Shown: positions 15,392 to 17,136 of the stretch, in pieces
How positions within the stretch are numbered: position 1 is the stretch's first letter
Layout of the letters: each line of letters begins with the position of its first letter
The notes under the pieces: generated by a model
What the model was told of the DNA's origin: nothing
The model's database searches: none
The model's input: the letters and a program-made list of their open reading frames with translations, nothing else
NCBI GenBank assembly: GCA_021798635.1
Contig: JAJZGH010000090.1
Span: 1-17,136 of the forward strand
Direction of reading: 5' to 3'
Length of the DNA stretch: 17,136 bases
DNA from: Planctomycetota bacterium
GTDB lineage: Bacteria; Planctomycetota; Phycisphaerae; WQYP01
Made by a program: the position numbers and the translations under genes

Positions 15392-16129
15392 TCAGCGCTC
15401 CTTGGCGTGCCAGGACCCGGCATTGGGCAGGGCGGCCAGCAGCCCAAAATCAAACCGTGAAAGTGGATTCAGCGAGGCCCGGAGACGGCCAATCCGCCGA
15501 TCATCTCGGTCCATCTGTTCGCCCAGCGCGCCAAGCATAGCCCGGACGCGCGGAGGCTCAGTATCTGCAACCATGAGCAATCGCTCAAACCGGCCGGGTT
15601 CAGACAGTAGTTCCATGGCTTTTTGGATTGTGGCCCCCGGCGACAATTCGCCGCTACGGCCCCCGCAGCGCAGAAAATCTAGTAATGCCGCATCGGTCTG
15701 GCCAAGGCTCGACCAAGTTGCGGGGCGGCGTGTGTGAATGATGACCTCCGATCCTACCAGTTTACGCGGCAAGCTCGGCCCGGTTGTGGCCAGTTCCCCG
15801 TGCCGCGGGCTTTGTGTGGTAAATCCCAGTAGATTGGCCGCCGCAACGCCGGAGGGGAAAATGCTCTTCCGCCGAGTTGCGATTTGTCGAATTTGTGTTG
15901 GATTGGGGCGGCTTCTGCCAAAGCGGGTTTGTCGCCAGCGGTAGTAGGTGCCCTTGCTTAGGCGCTCAATCTGGTCACTGCGTGCCAGCCGCGACAGGGC
16001 TTTAGCTACAGCCGGAAACGGCAGGTCGTTGAAGTCGTCAAATCGCCATAGTCGCTCACCCCCGCGTTCAATGCGATTGCGGACTAGGCTAGCCACGCGA
16101 CGTTTCCGATCTCTGGGAATGGCGATCAT
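15392..16129 (-). CDS. abiEi: AbiEi-type antitoxin (DUF6088-like transcription repressor)
   Basis: The antitoxin of the type IV pair, about 245 residues. AbiEi proteins bind their own promoter and keep AbiEii in check without direct contact. The N-terminal part looks like a winged helix: DDFNDLPFPAVAKALSRLARSDQIERLSKGTYYRW (31-65), a DFxDL...AV..AL.RL...I.RL.KG.Y pattern. A longer C-terminal domain follows, including PSGVAAANLLGFTTQ. It ends WHAKER and its last codons contain the toxin ribosome site. I favour ATG 16129; GTG 16132 is one codon upstream. The predicted transcription start falls on or next to the ATG, so the message is probably leaderless. An inverted repeat covers the -35 box. 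Confidence 0.85.
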   Translation of the reverse strand: MIAIPRDRKRRVASLVRNRIERGGERLWRFDDFNDLPFPAVAKALSRLARSDQIERLSKGTYYRWRQTRFGRSRPNPTQIRQIATRRKSIFPSGVAAANLLGFTTQSPRHGELATTGPSLPRKLVGSEVIIHTRRPATWSSLGQTDAALLDFLRCGGRSGELSPGATIQKAMELLSEPGRFERLLMVADTEPPRVRAMLGALGEQMDRDDRRIGRLRASLNPLSRFDFGLLAALPNAGSWHAKER

Positions 16130-16135
16130 CACACC

Positions 16136-16165
16136 AGTATCGGCTACCGCCGACCATTATGTCAA
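16136..16165 (-). promoter_or_regulatory. abiE promoter, probably leaderless
   Basis: On the - strand a perfect TTGACA (16165-16160) is followed after 18 bp by GATACT (16141-16136, 4 of 6). Only 6 nt separate the -10 box from ATG 16129, so transcription should begin at the start codon. Confidence 0.55.
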
Positions 16166-16193
16166 GTTTTATGGCAAAAAAACTTGACATAAT
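16156..16193. promoter_or_regulatory. 15-bp inverted repeat, probable AbiEi operator
   Basis: ATTATGTCAAGTTTT (16156-16170) and its exact complement AAAACTTGACATAAT (16179-16193) flank an 8-bp AT-rich centre. The left arm contains the abiE -35 box, so a bound repressor would block RNA polymerase. Autorepression through promoter inverted repeats is known for AbiEi. The right arm offers a mirrored TTGACA on the + strand but has no -10 box behind it. Confidence 0.65.
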
Positions 16194-16342
16194 CCGCCTT
16201 TAGCCGGTCGGAAATCCTCCTGTCGGCCTAGCCCCGACCAATCAAGCGCCCCCGGTGTCTTCCGGAAGTCGCCGTACTCCCGTCATTGGCTGAAAAATAA
16301 ATTTGCCGTAAAATTCAGATTATCGCCGGCCGGACAGTCGGT

Positions 16343-16930
16343 TCAGGAGCGGGTTCTCAATTCGCGCAGTTTTTTACCAAGGGCAATTCGTGCTGATGGG
16401 GGCATTCGGGAGATGATCAGGACGCCATCGAGGTGATCATTTTCATGTTGTGCTATGCGCGCGGGGAATCCTTCCAGAGGCATCGAAATTGGATCGCCCT
16501 TAAGATCATAGCCGGTCAGCGTAATTTTTTTGGCCCGCATGACTTGGCCGCGAATTCCCGGAAGAGACAGGCAGCCCTCCTCGGCTTGTTCAGTTTGAGA
16601 ATCCAGTTCCAGCACGGGATTGATCACGGCAACGGCCTGGTCGGCTTTGGCTTTTTCCGCCATCACAAAAAGTCGCAGCGATAAGCCCACCTGCGGTGCC
16701 GCGAGGCCCACGCCTTCATGGGACTCCATAAGTTGCTTCATGCGTTCAACAACCTGCAGGAGCCAGGAATCAATTGTTCCGACATCATCAGCCCGTCGGG
16801 TCAGTATGGGATCGGGCCAAATCACGATGTCCAGGGCCGCCGGGTCGGGTCGCGGTGGGGCGGCCGGCTTAATCCGGGGCGCGGAGGCTTCTTTGCGGGT
16901 GTGACGTTTGCTTGCTTTTTCACGGGCCAT
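16343..16930 (-). CDS. def: Peptide deformylase
   Basis: Removes the formyl group from the N-terminal methionine of new proteins, using a metal ion. The 195-residue protein has all three signature motifs: GVGLAAPQVG (73-82), EEGCLSLPG (118-125) with the metal ligand C120, and QHENDHLDG (161-169) with H162, E163 and H166. A basic, proline/alanine-rich N-terminal extension of about 30 residues precedes the catalytic domain. ATG 16930 has AAGGA 6 nt upstream. It is separated from the AbiE operator by about 150 bp in which I see no gene. A - strand frame ends about 130 bp upstream, so def may be a downstream member of a longer operon. Confidence 0.93.
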   Translation of the reverse strand: MAREKASKRHTRKEASAPRIKPAAPPRPDPAALDIVIWPDPILTRRADDVGTIDSWLLQVVERMKQLMESHEGVGLAAPQVGLSLRLFVMAEKAKADQAVAVINPVLELDSQTEQAEEGCLSLPGIRGQVMRAKKITLTGYDLKGDPISMPLEGFPARIAQHENDHLDGVLIISRMPPSARIALGKKLRELRTRS

Positions 16931-17061
16931 GATGTTCCTTTTTCCGCAGTTTAACTGATCAACTTGCCAAAGATATCATCATACCGAAAAAGTTCCACAC
17001 GTTGGAGCCGCATACTTCGGGATTTAACCTGCCATACATCCGTCCGTGAAAAGAAAAATAT

Positions 17062-17136
17062 TCAGATCGACTGAGTTTCCGGCGTAGCGGCCTGCGCTGA
17101 AGATTCAGCTTGCTGGGGCAACTTGAGAACGACTTT
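17062..17136 (-). CDS. Possible C-terminal tail of an unknown protein, cut by the window edge
   Basis: A - strand frame enters from the right edge and ends at TGA (17062-17064), giving 24 residues: KVVLKLPQQAESS followed by an Ala/Gln/Thr-rich tail. Codon use and a hydrophilic tail fit a real protein end, but another - strand frame also stays open here for 56 codons, so the choice is uncertain. The product cannot be named. Confidence 0.3.
   Translation of the reverse strand, partial: KVVLKLPQQAESSAQAATPETQSI

Noticed and set aside
16931..17061. A terminator upstream of def (TCCA/TGGA foldback followed by T5 on the - strand)
   Set aside because: The stem is only about 4 bp, too weak to call.

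Overview
The window looks like chromosomal DNA of a planctomycete-type bacterium, possibly of the Phycisphaerae. This is an inference from gene content: hopanoid side-chain synthesis (HpnH), the futalosine route to menaquinone (MqnC), a very large AsmA-like envelope protein, a BatA-type N-terminal membrane protein and a SPOR-like membrane protein with an N-terminal LYEVL motif. No rRNA or tRNA is present to confirm it.

Layout. Bases 1-738 hold a divergent pair whose ATG codons overlap: a small beta-rich hypothetical running off the left edge (- strand) and a short protein-kinase-like protein (+ strand). Bases 739-1302 contain no convincing gene but carry two related hairpins that share flanking sequences while their stems differ. 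Bases 1303-2932 are hpnH followed by a small conserved-looking hypothetical. mqnC (2940-4307, - strand) converges on it with 7 bp between stop codons. The 342-bp gap 4308-4649 has a good mqnC promoter and paired palindromes ahead of a 1482-residue AsmA-like protein (4650-9098). A BatA-type membrane protein (9127-10383, - strand) converges on that gene and diverges from a SPOR-like membrane protein (10547-11395).

Bases 11477-14385 are two translationally coupled glycosyltransferase genes. One is a GT2 enzyme of the polyprenyl-phosphate-sugar synthase type. The other is a multi-membrane ArnT-like (GT83) enzyme. Together they probably charge a lipid carrier with a sugar and transfer it to an envelope acceptor. 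Bases 14425-16193 are a compact accessory module, an AbiE-type type IV toxin-antitoxin pair (AbiEi antitoxin, AbiEii nucleotidyltransferase toxin). It has a 15-bp-arm palindrome over the predicted -35 box and a probably leaderless antitoxin message. Peptide deformylase (16343-16930, - strand) and the tail of another - strand frame finish the window.

The central genes fit a common theme of membrane and envelope biology: hopanoids, quinones, lipid or outer-membrane biogenesis and glycan modification. The two places most worth a second look are the overlapping divergent kinase-like pair with its adjacent covarying hairpins at the left end, and the AbiE operator and leaderless start at the right end.
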